NCBI GenBank assembly: GCA_013397795.1
Contig: VZTJ01002463.1
Location: 124,001 to 188,000 of the forward strand
Direction: 5' to 3'
Length of the DNA: 64,000 bases
DNA from: Orthonyx spaldingii
Lineage: Eukaryota > Chordata > Aves > Passeriformes > Orthonychidae
Positions 1-12,100 of the stretch are shown here, piece by piece. The translations under genes were made by a program, and so were the position numbers. The notes under the pieces are model-generated. The model ran no database searches. It had not been told where the DNA came from and saw nothing but the letters and a program-made list of their open reading frames with translations. The number at the start of each line of letters is the position of its first letter. Position 1 is the first letter of the stretch.

Positions 1-690
1 ATTTGTTTGTCCCAACCCAATTCATTAGTTCTGAGCAAGTGCCATAGCTAAGAATATAAATTTTTAGAGTGTTCTTGGTTGATGATAGGTGCTGCCTAAT
101 GGCAGGAAGTCATTTCCCTGCTCAGAAGCTCCTGGTTTTTGTGTGATTTAAAATGCCACCAGAAATAAAGGAATTATCAAGGCTTGGCCTTGATATATGA
201 GCCTATTTAAATCCCTGGGGTAAGACGCTGAGGACTACTCTTCCAAAACAGCCTGAATGGGATCATTAAGCAGTGCAATAATAGGTTGGAACTCGTTCCT
301 GCAGTATGAGGATGAAGCTGTATTGGTTGTGCTGGGAAGAGCTGCTCAATTACAGACAGCTGAGTAGAAAGGCTAAATAGGACATGGGATACAGTGAACA
401 TTTCAAGCTGCTAAAAGGCTGCAGGTGAAACTGAGTATGCACCAAACACTCCTCCCTGATTCAGGTCAGGATGAAAGTTAAAATACTTGACATATGTTGA
501 AGGAATCTGTTTCTCAAAAGCATCCTTTGGGTAGAGCTATTCCTTCTATGGCTGATATTCCAAACTTGCATGTCCAAAGCTGGGGATCATGGACCATGAC
601 CATTCTGTACCTCTGAAACCAAAACCACCTGCACCTTTGGGAGCTCATGAAATGGAGGGGTTTTTTGTTTGGATGCTCTTTAATTTTGTT
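1..690. other. Unique non-coding sequence, nothing recognised
   Basis: No open frame above about 64 codons and no repeat family recognised. The block ends in a T-rich patch (659-690) that abuts the SINE tail. Its short frames have no motif and look like chance. Confidence 0.6.
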
Positions 691-691
691 T

Positions 692-836
692 CACAGAGAA
701 TCACTGAATTTTCTGAGGTGGAAGGGACCCACAAGGATCGTCAAGTCCAAATCAGAAGTGAATGACCCGTATGGGGATTGAACCCACAAGCTTGATGTTA
801 TTAGCACCACACTCCAACCAGCTGAGCTGATCTCTT
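692..836 (-). mobile_element. tRNA-Ile/CR1 composite SINE (TguSINE1-like)
   Basis: Read on the minus strand, 836 to 763 resembles a tRNA-Ile(AAU). The A-box region reads TCAGCTCAGCTGG, the anticodon loop reads CTAATAA and the B box reads GGTTCAATCCC. The acceptor end reads ACGGGTCA. The sequence then runs into a CR1-type 3' end (about 762 to 692) with ggacttgacgatccttgtg and gggtcccttcca, finishing in a degenerate ATTCTGTGA-like tail. Established knowledge: a tRNA-Ile head joined to a CR1 tail is the published architecture of TguSINE1, a passerine SINE transcribed by RNA polymerase III and mobilised in trans by CR1 reverse transcriptase. Both box sequences are nearly intact, so the copy is not very old. 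Exact ends and a target duplication were not resolved. Confidence 0.82.
763..836 (-). promoter_or_regulatory. Internal Pol III promoter (A and B boxes) of the SINE
   Basis: The B box is the complement of about 774-784 and matches GGTTCRANNCC. The A box lies near 818-831 and differs from the tRNA-Ile consensus at one or two positions. The spacing is that of a tRNA. It may still bind TFIIIC, but activity cannot be judged from sequence. It is listed separately from the SINE because this is the only recognisable Pol III promoter in the window. Confidence 0.6.
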
Positions 837-2341
837 ACCTACATGGAAATATAAAGGAGGAGTTCTTGTTCAATGCCTCTGGAAAGATGAACACTACACC
901 ACAAAACTCTATTGTTTCCTGGAAAAGCTGCTCCGTACTGGGTATACGGACACTGAAGAGGCAGAGTGATGACATTGCTCTTGGAAATACACTAGACACT
1001 AGTGCTGAGCTGCTCTGGAGCACTTGAAGACAGACATAAATTATTTAACCATAGACAAAGAAAAGAAAGAGGATTCTAAGGCTATCTGGTCTCTAACTGC
1101 TTTGATACAACATTTTGCCATTTATTTTGTACATTTCTTGAGATTTCTGGTAAAATCCCCAGCATAAACCATGGTAAACTCTACTCTGTCCTAAATCATC
1201 AGAACTCTGGCAGTTTTCTTACAACAATATCTCCTTAGATTTGGTCTTGTGAGGCTGAGACTAATTGATCCTTTGTCATTAACAAGCCTCACTGTACAAA
1301 TACTGAAATCCAGACTTCCCATCTTACAAACATACACATGGATTTGTTACTTCATCATATGTACTATATTAATATGCTGCCCAGGTAAGAAGAGGTGAGC
1401 AAGTAGATAAGGTTTTAAAGAGTTTACTTGAATGTAAACAAGCATATCAAACATTATAAGAGAAGAATCCAAAGGAAGGGGGAGGAGAACCACAGCTGGC
1501 TGCCTGAGTGCAATAGGTGTTGGGTCAAGTTGCTGCTCTCCTGTGTCTGATCTCAGAGGTGTCCTCTGATTCCCTCTGCTTTTTCACTGGGTAGCTGAAA
1601 TCTTTTAATAAAAGCATGAGAAATAACCAATAGTAAATGTTGTTCTGCTTTGAGTTCTTGACTTATTTGAGCTCCCACCAATAAAGTTCACAGGCAATTG
1701 TCCAAGGCCTTGTGAAAAACTCTCTCTCCAGCCCAACTAAAGACAGTGGAGAACTTGTGATGGCCTTCAACCATCTCTTCCATTTTGTCTCCTAATACAT
1801 GGTACCCACTGAATACTTAATAAGAGATACCTCTTCTGATAGGTGTTCTTCTTCTTGAACAATTCCTATGTAATAAACTATTTTATCGGTTTTGCTTACA
1901 TACTGTATTTCTGAAAACAAAACAATAAATGGCTGTAAAACCAATAAAATGTACTAGGCTAGTGGTTTATTACAAACAAGCCAATACCATACACTGCAGC
2001 ATATTTTTCAGCTCAATGCACCAGGATTCTTATTGTCCAGGTGAATGTTCCTGGCTGTAAATTGCAGCACTATAGCTCTTTTCCAGTGCACTCTAAAACT
2101 TCTTTAGGTTGATGTGCCTTAAAACACTCCTAGTCCTTGGACAAATTTATGTGGAGGATAAAGCTTGGTAGTTTTATGCCAAGGTGTTTTTAGGTTTGCC
2201 AGCCACCCTGGAAGCACTTTGGGATGCTGAACAGGGAGCACAGACTGCACAGTTCAGCTGGAAGACATCCCTCAGCACCCCTTGAAACACAGCCCTGGGC
2301 TGCCACCAGCAAACTGGAGTGGGCAGCAATGACAGAGTCAG
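837..2341. other. Unique non-coding sequence, nothing recognised
   Basis: AT-rich sequence with scattered AATAAA hexamers (for example near 1608 and 1922) but no matching exon or long frame. The short frames at 835-1023 and 2224-2568 have no motif, and the second runs into the CR1 fragment. A relic of an old transposable element cannot be excluded. Confidence 0.55.
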
Positions 2342-2620
2342 GAAATCATAGAATCCTGGAATGGTTTGGGTTGGATGGGACCTTAAACTTCATCTTCTTC
2401 CACCTTTCCTGCCATGGGCAGGGACACTTTCCACTAGACTGGGTTGCTCCAAGCCCTATCCAACCTGGCCTTGAACACTTGCAGGGATGGAGCAGCCACA
2501 GCCTCTCTGGGCAACCTGTGCCAGGGCCTCACCACCCTCAGAGGGAAAAATTTCTTTCTAATATTTAATCTAAATCTACCTTCTCTCAGCTTGAATCCAT
2601 TACCCTTTGTTTTGATCCAG
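2342..2620 (-). mobile_element. CR1 LINE, 5'-truncated 3' end
   Basis: The plus strand starts with atcatagaatcctggaatgg and continues ggtttgggttggatgggacc, the reverse complement of the usual CR1 3' terminus. It then carries the conserved stretches tgccatgggcagggacac, tccaacctggccttgaacac and agggatggagcagccacagc, and ends with the degenerate taatatttaatctaaatc segment. About the last 280 bases of the element remain and the reverse-transcriptase frame is gone. Heavy 5' truncation is normal for CR1. The frames crossing it (2224-2568 and 2444-2716) are by-products of the repeat. Confidence 0.93.
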
Positions 2621-3079
2621 CCAATGGACTATTTACTAACTTTGAGTGATGGTTCCCAAAGCCAGAACTGTGTGCATCTTTCTGGCAATGCTCACACTTA
2701 CTGCAGCTTTGAATAAGACTAATACTGAATAAAAAAGCTTCAGTAAGATTCTTCAGCATGTTTCTCTTAACTTTTCCTATCAATTGTCGTCAGTCATAAC
2801 TCACTGTACCAGAAAAAAGCCTCTTTGGCAAGGACCTCTTGGAAAGTCTATCCTGCATATCTCGATACAGTGCTTCTAATGTGAAGTTATATAACACTGT
2901 AGGGCCACTGTCCTCTACACCAGACGATTTGTCAGAACCAACTTCTTCACAAGGAGCATCAGCCACCCAGGGCTTGAGACTCAGCTGGATTTGATCCTGC
3001 TGGTGTGAGAGCCCACAGTGCAAACAAAAGCATGAGCACACAACTATCATGATTTCTTAAAATGCCTTTTTTCTTGTGA
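2621..3079. other. Unique non-coding sequence, nothing recognised
   Basis: No repeat family or coding signal recognised. The minus-strand frame at 2790-3050 (86 codons) has no motif and no splice-site support. Confidence 0.5.
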
Positions 3080-3125
3080 GCTCAGGGTTCGCATCTGTGA
3101 AATTGGTAGAATAATAACATGCACA
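3080..3125 (+). repeat. Possible MIR-type SINE 3' fragment
   Basis: The run ctcagggttcgcatctgtg followed by aaattggtagaataataaca parallels the conserved MIR segment ending 'catctgtaaaatgggataataata'-like. Only about 45 bases are recognisable, so chance resemblance is possible. If real, it is an amniote-age relic. Confidence 0.33.
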
Positions 3126-5254
3126 CATTCAAAAAAATGTGCATCCACTAATTAAATCAATTAACTTTTCTGACTGCTGCATAAAGCAAGTAGTTGGTTG
3201 CTGATGATTTTACACAGTATTAGTGCAGCTGTTATTTTTGCTGAAGCAATCACCGGTTCTCTGCAGCACATGTGAAGTGGACACAGATTACTGGAATACA
3301 TTTCCTTAGCGACTGTTGGAGTAATTTCATGCCCAGGAGAAAGCACTAAAAGTTCCTAATACACCTCAAACTTATCAGCAGCACTTGGAGCCATCAAGAC
3401 ATGCTTGTCAGTCTCTGACAAGCACAGTGTGACAAGAAGAAGTTTGAAACAATCCTTTCCTAAACTCTGTGCATCACTTATTCATGTTATGATGAAGATC
3501 AGATCCTTTTCCTTATCTGTTTACTGTAAGAGTTGATCATTCCCAAATGAGGAATTCTTCATATTTTTTTGGACAACTCTCCCTCCAAATCACCAGTGAC
3601 TAAAATCAATACCGAGCACAGAAGGCAAAAGTGTTTCAAAGGTGGAGATGACCTCCGAGTCCAGATACTAATATGACTTTGGTCAATATTATCATTTGTG
3701 CAGGAGGCATAGTTTTCTCTTTGCCACAATTTACTTCCCCATGTATAGTTGCTGCTTTTCTTAGCATTGGCCAAGCCAGCCTGTGAGATCCTTGGTCTTC
3801 AGCCCCAGCTCCCACAGCGTGTTACAAACATACAGATAGATTCTAGAAAGTGGGTCACACGTTTACAGGAGGAAAATTTTCTTAAGAGAAAATACTTTTA
3901 GTATTAACTTTAGGCAATAATTTTCATGCGCTTTTCTGATTCTCACCTTTCATTTCAGCTTTCTGTTGAAAACAGCTTAAGATCAAATACACTTGATCCT
4001 ATTATACAGAAATACATCCTAGGCTAGCAAGTGATCTCAGCAGAGTGCAATTAGGAAGACATAAATATGATAATGAAGCTGTTACATCACATTTTTCTAG
4101 TTTGATGCTGTATGAGCTTACTTTATTTATCTATTTATAGGCTTTGATGCATACATTGATGTAAGAAGATGAGTTTATTCCTTGCCTTGGCCAATATAGT
4201 AGGAATAGCTCCTCTGCTTCTTTTTTCTTCTCATCAGCAATGTTATGGGTAACCTCCACAAGTGCCACTCCAGACAGTGTGTTCTTAAATCCAGAAAGAT
4301 TTTCGAGGGAAACCCATTCCAGAGATAAATATCCTCCCCAGTATCTACCATTGCCTTTATCTGTGAAGTCAGCCTGACTCCCCTTTGACAAAAACTGCTG
4401 TTACAGAGTGAGAGGAAGTTGTGGACTTTCAGACAGCTGAGGGCTCTGCAGCCTGACATGAGGACCTGAGCTTTGGTCAAATGAACAGCAGAGAACTAAC
4501 TCAAGCATTGGGATACTTGTGACATTTGCTGTCACTGAAAAAGCCCTGCTCATCTGCTGCCTGTGACACTGATGGAAGCACAGCCCTGCACTGGGAAGAT
4601 CCTTCCCCACGGCTCTTTACAAAACTTCAAGTAAAGTGCACACAGTTCTACAAAGGAGGAGAGAAATCCTCAAGGGCAGAAATGTCACTGAAGTGAACTT
4701 AAATCACATGAGTGATAACTCCACTGGGAGAACAGCAGACATCAGTCATCTGTGTGCTTGCTTAATATCCCCTGTTTGGGAATATTTCTGCTGTCAGTAA
4801 TTTTGCTCATCTGCTGGGCAGCCATGAGGATGAAGAGAATTGCTCTTAGCAGACCAAAGCTACGGACCATTGCAAACAGTCTCTAACAAGAGCACATGCC
4901 AAGCACCTGAGACTGATGATTCATCATTTTTCCCACTTTTTATGGATGCCTGGTTAAAGGTGCCAGATTAACAGTCCTGGCAACTACACTCCTCCATCCC
5001 TCTCAGAGGCATGGCATGCAGAGGCAGATATGCACAGTAGCCTTGACCTTGTCCCTCTCCTCTTACTTATGAGAGAGATGCTCCATGATCAGCCTCCTTG
5101 GATGATGGGCTTTTTTTCCCCATTGGTTATAGGTACTGGAAAAGCATTATCTGGGTGCAGCAAAGAGGGCTAAACTTTTAATACACACTTTTATGAAATA
5201 GGTAGCAAAGTATGTTGCAAAGGGAGATAATACCATGAATCTCTTTTTCAAGAG
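3126..5254. other. Unique non-coding sequence, nothing recognised
   Basis: Contains several 60-100 codon frames, including overlapping minus-strand frames at 4131-4610. They have no recognisable domains and no consistent exon structure. No transposable element was identified. Confidence 0.5.
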
Positions 5255-5350
5255 CAAGAAACTGAGGCTGAAAGCAAAAAAATAACTTGCTCAAGATTAA
5301 AAAAAAAGAGTTGCAAAGCCAAAAAATAAACCCTAAAGCTCCTGAGCTCA
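5255..5350 (-). repeat. MIR-like tRNA-derived SINE relic
   Basis: The plus strand reads aagaaactgaggctgaaagc, then aacttgctcaagatta, then gagttgcaaagcc and aaaccctaaagctcctgagc. This is the order of the MIR reverse complement: aaactgaggc, acttgcccaaggtca, gcagagcc, aacccaggtc. Substitutions and A-rich insertions are heavy, as expected for a mammal/bird-age SINE. Roughly 95 bases survive and the tRNA head is not recognisable. Confidence 0.62.
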
Positions 5351-8300
5351 AACCTCTGTTAACAAGGCTGTTGAGATTAGTGCTTGATCAAAGACTGGAA
5401 GGTTTTCCTCTGTTATTTGCATTTAAGCTTTTTTTTCCCCTTCAAGTCTCCTGAGATGTTGTGCCTAAAACCATCTTGGCTCATGGCTCTTTGCACAAGT
5501 TCCTCTTGGAGCTCTCCCAGTGCTACCTGTTTCAAATCTACATTGAATACTGTATTATTGTCTTTAAGTAGGAAATTGTTCATAACTTAGCCTTCAGCAT
5601 AGAGAATATATGCATCCTGCAGTGATTTCAGTGCCAAACTGATCCATAGGCATCAGCTTTTCTTTCTCAAATCCCTGAGATATCTTCCATTTCACCTCTT
5701 ACATGTGGGGAGAAACCCCAGTAAAATCCCAGAACATCTGCTTGATCTTCCTTTAAATTTTCCTCTAATATCTCTGCTACGATGGTTGGAAAATCTACTC
5801 CTGATTTTAAGCTCACAAGTGACAAACTCTGCTTTAGGCCTACCTAAAAAACATGACCAAAAAACCCATCTAACAAAACCTGTATTTTTTTTCTTCCCTT
5901 ACTACCACCTAAAATGAAAAAAAATAAAACTGGTCCAAACCCACACTACTCAAATACTGACTAAAACCAAGTAATTGCTCAAGAGATTTTTGAGTGAAAC
6001 AGCTGTGAAACTCAGACTGGTGTCTCTAAGTGTTGGAAGTAACTGCAGCAACCAGTTTTGATAAAAATCAGGAGCACAAAACTGACATTTAATCTCAGTA
6101 TGTAGCTGTGCACACAACACAACTGTGGCCCAAATCCTCCCTTCAAGCCCCAGGGTCCTGCATTTGGAAGCTCATCTGCCTCAGGCTGCCAGGTCATAAC
6201 ACCCCAATAAATACCTGTTAGAAACAGAGGAAAAAATCCAACACACTCCTGAATTAATATTGATTCTATGTCAATTGCTTTATATTCCCACTTATGCAGA
6301 CTGCAGGTCATTGATGGAGAGGATCCTCAGCAAGCAAAATTAAAATGAACTGTCATCCAGCACCAGTGAAAACAAAAGTTTCCCTAATAAGCAATAATGA
6401 TTTAGAGGACTTCAGTGTCTCTAGCTGCTCCATAATGTGGTAGAAATACAACTCTTCTTCACTTTCTTTCAGCAGCTCATAAGTCTATCATGGGCTACAC
6501 TTAACCTGAAGATCAAACAATCAGCAGATACTGGTAAACACTGAAGCTTCTTCAAAGTTCGTGATAAGAAAAGAGCCAGGAGTAGCTTTTTTTCCTAGCA
6601 GGATCTGATGTTTGAAGTATAATGATAGATCTTCAGATTAGGCAGCTCTCAAAATCTTTTGAGCCCTATTTTTCTTATATACTGTTATTAGTTGACAATT
6701 GCTCTCAGAGTACATCTTCTCTCACACACCAGCATGAACCACATCAAAGCCAGGTGTAACCCAGGAGAGCATCAAGCACAATGCACCAGGAGTGCATTCA
6801 GCAATGCCTTTGTGTAGCCAGAGTCCCTGGATATATCTGGTGGAGTTGCTCCACAATCTACCTAGAACAAACTAATTTCACAACAGAGTTCTCTTAGGTC
6901 TTTTTATTTCATAGATGCAATTCTCGTTATATTTGTGTTCTGTGTCCTCTTTGTGTCCTCTCTTTGGGTCCTCTGCTCTTCTCATCCTGTATCCCTCTTC
7001 CATTTTTTCCTGCCTTTCAATTTTCTCTTAGCTTTATCTCTGGATTCTCTTTACACAGCAGAGAGTGAGGTTGCTTGTATCTCTGAGTTGAGATGTGATC
7101 TCTCTGCTTTGGTTATAAGGACGCCAAAGTGATCTGTTTTTAAATCCTCCAAACAGATTTAACTGCATTTAACTTTCTGGTTCTTTTCTTTACACCTGGA
7201 TTCCTTATTTTTTCCCCTCCCCATGTTCCCAAGATAATATGGGAATAACAAGAAGGCATTTTCAGCATTTGAGTTCTATGTGAGAGTTTCCTGATGAGCA
7301 AGGTCCAACAAGCCCATGTCTATCCAAACCACAGCAGGTACTCATTTGTCAAGTTCCTTTGACTAGTTGAGCTCAGCTGCTGCTTTCTAAGCACCAGTCC
7401 ATGCCATTAGAAATCTGACTGTACTTTCATGGGGAACACATAGCAGAACGTGAGTAAATGTCTGGCTAAATGAGGCAAGGCATTTGGAAGTGGTTAACCT
7501 GCCCAACTTTGATAGATTGATTGATGTTAAAATTCAGAGCACTGGTATTTGAGAAAGCATCCTGTGTATACAGAGGATAAAAGCACCTGAGGTCTCTCAG
7601 TCAATCCTTTTGAGTAATAAGTCCCTTGACTTCTCCAAATTTGGATTTAAAGTCAAATCCAAATTTCAATGCAGCTGAAAGTCCAGACCCCTGCCTAAGG
7701 TAGGGATGCCTTAGTCCTGTGTTTGAACAGAAGGAAAGATGGACTGGCTATCATGTTTGCAACCTTCTCCTTTGCCCTCATTAATGTTTTATTAATAGCT
7801 CATATTACATGAAAGCAAATTTTCCTTTGTGCCTGGCATTAAATGCTGATCAATATTAATGCTTGATTTATATTTCTGAGAAAGGGACAGCAAGAGGGAG
7901 CAAGAATGAGACTAGAAATAGGATTTACATGATCTTCAATAGAGCTGTTAAAACAGCAAGGCTGGTGAAATAATCAATTGGACAAGGAACTGGCTAACAA
8001 ATGAGGTCTGGGCTGTGACAGCAACTGGTCACAGATCACTTAGGGCTACAGGAAGAGGAACTGAGAGTTGGCATGAATTTTTGCAAGATCTGAAAATACA
8101 CTGGGCAGTGAGGCAGGATTTTGTGCCTTTGACTCACAGGACTACAGCCACAAGAACAGGCCAGAAGACACCATCCTGCTGCAGCAGCAGAGAGAAGGCC
8201 AGTGGAGGAGGGACAAGGAAACAGCTTGGCTGTCTGTGGTCTGAAGAAATGCAGACTGTGCCCAAAGATCAAGCGACTTTTGTGTTGTGAGGCTGGAGAG

Positions 8301-8491
8301 GGGCAGAAAGAGAAGCCCCAGTTAGAGTGAATGAACTTTCAGAGGAAGCGACGGTACAGAGCTGGAGGAGGTGAGAGTGAAGCTGTTGGGCAGGGGGGAC
8401 ACATGAGGCATGCCTGGAGCCACTGGCACATGTGGTGATAAGCCAGAGGCACAGATGTACATAGGCGTACAAGGGCATGCAGTAACTGGAG
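5351..8491. other. Unique non-coding sequence, nothing recognised
   Basis: AT-rich. Short frames at 5384-5590, 5705-5917, 6012-6311 and 6935-7132 are low-complexity or motif-free. Around 7560-7620 a TAAAAG motif is followed by AATAA-like sequence, but there are no LTR termini. Nothing supports a gene. Confidence 0.5.
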
Positions 8492-8757
8492 AAGGAGGAA
8501 TGGCTTTAAGATGAAGGAGGGTAGATTTAAATTAAATATTAGGAAGAAATTCTTCCCTGTGACAGTGGTGAGGACATGGCACAGGTTGCCCAGAGAAGCT
8601 GTGGCTGCTCCATCCCTGTAGGTGTTCAAGGCCAGGTTGGATGGGGCTTGGAGCAACCTGGTCCAGTGGAAGATGTTCCTGCTCAGGGCACAATTGGGTT
8701 GGAATGAGATGAGCTTTGAAGTCCCTTCCAAACAAACTGTCCTATGAGTCTATGATG
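8492..8757 (+). mobile_element. CR1 LINE, 5'-truncated 3' end
   Basis: The plus strand reads ggtagatttaaattaaatat, then taggaagaaattcttccctg, then gcacaggttgcccagagaag and ttcaaggccaggttggatgg. It ends agtcccttccaaacaaactg plus a degenerate ATTCTATGA tail (tatgagtctatgatg). This is the sense strand of the CR1 3' region, about 265 bases. The middle (8680-8715) diverges from the usual 'ccatggcaggggg' version. The minus-strand 130-codon frame at 8339-8731 is only the repeat's antisense reading. Confidence 0.92.
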
Positions 8758-9048
8758 TAGTAAAGAAGTGGAGCACTGGGGTCTGCTGCTGCCTTGTAAA
8801 AATGAACCTCCAGCAAGACTTGCTGGGTGAGACAATGTGTAAACTGACCAAGAGATGTGGCTGAGTCAATAATGGGAATAGTTTGGAAAAGCAAAGGAAA
8901 TTTGTGACATTTGTGACATTGCGAAATTTGAAGGTGATAGCTGACAGGAGGAGGGACACTGCACAGCACTAAAAAACACTCCAGTCTGAAAAAATAAATG
9001 GAAGACAGGTCACAGGGGTGCCATGTTTTTAATTGCTTGATATTTGTA

Positions 9049-9185
9049 CAATCCTAGAATGGTTTGGGTTGCAATTTAAGGCTATCTAGTTTCAAGCCCC
9101 CTGCCATAGGCAGGGACACCTTCCACTGGACCAGATTGCTCAAAGCCCCACTATAATAGAACCTGCATTTCAACACAGCAGGAGA
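9049..9185 (-). mobile_element. CR1 LINE 3' fragment, short and degraded
   Basis: Starts caatcctagaatggtttggg, then ccccctgccataggcaggga and caccttccactggaccagat. The match fades after 'caaagcccc' near 9155, with a possible degenerate continuation to about 9185. It lies about 290 bases from the plus-strand CR1 at 8492-8757, in opposite orientation. Confidence 0.85.
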
Positions 9186-12100
9186 ACAAAGGAGCAAGAG
9201 CCTTGTGCCAGCCTCTGTAATGAAAACACAACCTGGCTGAGAGGAGGAGACATCCAGAGAATTTATCCTCCAAAGTTATGTTGGGTTTGCTCCTTTTTTT
9301 TCCAATAGCAGTAGCCAAATGAAGAGGTGTTCATACAAATGATATCCATAAAAAGGACCTATAGATGACTTTAATTGTGGGAAAATCAGGGGTTACACCA
9401 TGCCTTGTTCTTGAGCAGATCAGATCAAAGAAAAATGGGAAAACAAGCGTGGGAGGTAAGGGATGCTCCGCAAGGCATTAGCAGTCAGATACTGCTGCTT
9501 GCTTTGCCTATGGCATTTTGCAGACTTGGTCTGGGAGGTTCACTAGGTCAGACTGATGCCTTGATGCCCTTTTTGCTCTGGAATATCCATGAGCAGTCCC
9601 CGGGAGCTACCTTCCAGATGCCCATTAAAGACAACGGGCACTGTAATATTAAAAACTCTCTAAGCTGATGGCTCTACCCGACTGACAGCAGATTGGCAAC
9701 ACCTGACAGATGATTAGAGCTAAACTGTCTTGCTAAATGCAAATATGCCTATGCAGAAATGGAAAATTACCATAAAATCTTTAGAACTGCAGGAAACTTC
9801 AAAGCTAATTTGCGTGTTCAACTAAAACTTCAATGTCCCTGTTAGCAATGTCACACTGCTCTGTTAGTTATCCTTCTAATTAGAGCAGCATGGACGGGGC
9901 ACAGGAGAGAAAGCAGCTCAGATAACAAAATTACACAGGTTAGAAAGCTGGTGTCTAGTTGATCCAGGAGAATTTTGATTTAGACTCTTCCTTTACTAGT
10001 CACATCTTTCCTGTCACAGGAGATGACTTATCTACCCAGCTTATTTTTTGGGTACTTAGCAGTCAGAGCCAGAGTGGGTATGATCATTTCTGCTCTGTAA
10101 CTACAACTGCAGCTGCACTGTTCTCACTTTCAGATACTAAAGTTCAAGCAAAACACTCTATTCTCCATGTAGACATTAACAAAGGGCACATAGGCATTAG
10201 CAGCACTTGAATCCTAAAATCGGTGGAAATAGGTTACAGTGTGTTAGCTGCTTTCTTCAGAAGTCTCTTTAATGCAGCAAACCACTTCACTTTGAAGGTA
10301 AAATCTGTGAGTCATTTCAGAATAATTTAAAGTTGGGGCAAGTCCAACCTTTCCTTGCAGATGAAAAAAAATACTCGTGTCTCAGAGAAGCCTGCTTTTC
10401 TCATTTTTTCATGAGAGGGACGAAGAAAATAATTGAAGAAAGAGACTCTTTGGAGAGAAATTCAGGTACAGTTCTTTGTATGCTGCATGTCAGCAATTAG
10501 ACACAAGAGGCAGTTACTAACTGCTGGTAAAAGCTGTCCCTCACTCAGCATGGTTCAGTGCACTCGGTTCTCAGCACTTCAGTAAGTGTTGGTATATCCA
10601 CAGAATGCGTGTCTTAAGTAAATGCTTCAGCAAATTTGCTCTTCAAAACCATGGATATTCAGGACTACTTCCTAAGGTCGTGGAAATTACTGCTTAGTTG
10701 GCTGGAACTGCTCTAGTTTGTACAAGTTGTGATCAAGTCCCAGATCTCCAGGCTCATATGATGGAGTCCCTCAAGCTCATCATCCCTGGCAAAAATGGCT
10801 TTATTAATGACCACACAGAAAAGGCATTTACATAAGATCCTTACTGCTCTTTAAAGCGCAGACTCACTTAAGGCAAAGCTATTGAAACAGCTTTCTGAAT
10901 CATTTCTTTAGGCAACTATCAATTGCCAGTACTACTCTTCCCGTTTTTCCTCCAGGAAAAGCATTGGCCACCTACAAACAGAAGAGTTCCAGTTGCTTCC
11001 CTGCCAGGGGCAGTGCCAGCCCTGAGGCAATCCCCATTCTGGGGCAATCCCAGTAAAGGCAATATTGGTAGGATTATCTAAACCAGTGATTTTGTGTCCC
11101 TCTGTGTCCTCTTTGTGCTGCCCCAGAGTGTGGGAGCTCTGAGCATCTCTGAAGAGAAAGAAACACCACCTGCCAAAAGTATTCCCTGTGCTACCAGGCT
11201 CAGAGCTGACCATTAATGGTAGCAAAGGCTTTACATTTGCATTTTCAATTCCTCACTTAGCTCAGTAATTTCGGATCATCGCATAATCCCTTCTGCTCAT
11301 TATGTCTGCAGTGTGAGAGGAAAAAAATTAGAACAAAATTTCTGCTTTATAATAATCTGAGAGCTGCTCACCTGACAAGCTGCAGTGGTGGGGAGCACTT
11401 TTGGAGCTTTACATTCAAACTACGAAGTATTAAATATTACACAAGTTGTTTGCTTGCCATTCATGTCAAAGCAGGAGGGCCTGGGCTAACCCTTGGAGAG
11501 AAGAAAATGGAGAATAAATAGATCATCAGCTGCTGCAGAAAATATCCTGCCAGTGATTGTGGATTTATGAATTCATACAGAGGCACATCTCCGCACGGAG
11601 CTGAATTGTCTAGTCATTTTAAAGATAAATATTGCAGATGGGTGAATAATTCACTTGTACAAATGTTCACTGAAAACAATTAACTGGCTTGTGTGTACAG
11701 GTGATGTGAAATCGTAATAGTTATTTCACTGAATGTTTGAGAAGGCAGTTTCTAGAATTCATCCAGCCTGTCTCAGGAAGTACCTAAGCTACCAAAATCT
11801 TCAAAAACAGCTTTAGAATCTTGTCCAATGTTAACTTTCAGGTTCCAGAGGGGATGTTAATTAGATTAGCACAGTGTGCATACAGAATACTGCAGCTAGA
11901 ACAGCTGGCAGTGATCTTTCCAGAAGTAAACACAACCCTGTATCTCACACAGAAATATCAGCTCCAACACCTATTTAAAGTCAGATTGGATTAGAGGGGA
12001 TTTAAGAATACAGACACGAGGGGTGTTTTCAGCTTGCCCAGAAATTGTTCACACTGTGCCCCCACCACCAAGAGGAAGATGCTGTGCTGAGTCCATAGGC

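Noticed and set aside
763..836. Functional tRNA-Ile gene
   Set aside because: The head lacks the exact A-box and acceptor-stem sequence, has no Pol III T-run terminator after it, and is fused to a CR1 tail. It is a SINE.
8339..8731. 130-codon minus-strand protein
   Set aside because: It covers the CR1 fragment in antisense. Similar peptide strings (for example LNT.RDGAATASLGN) recur at 2444, 17061, 49205 and 54448 because the repeat recurs.
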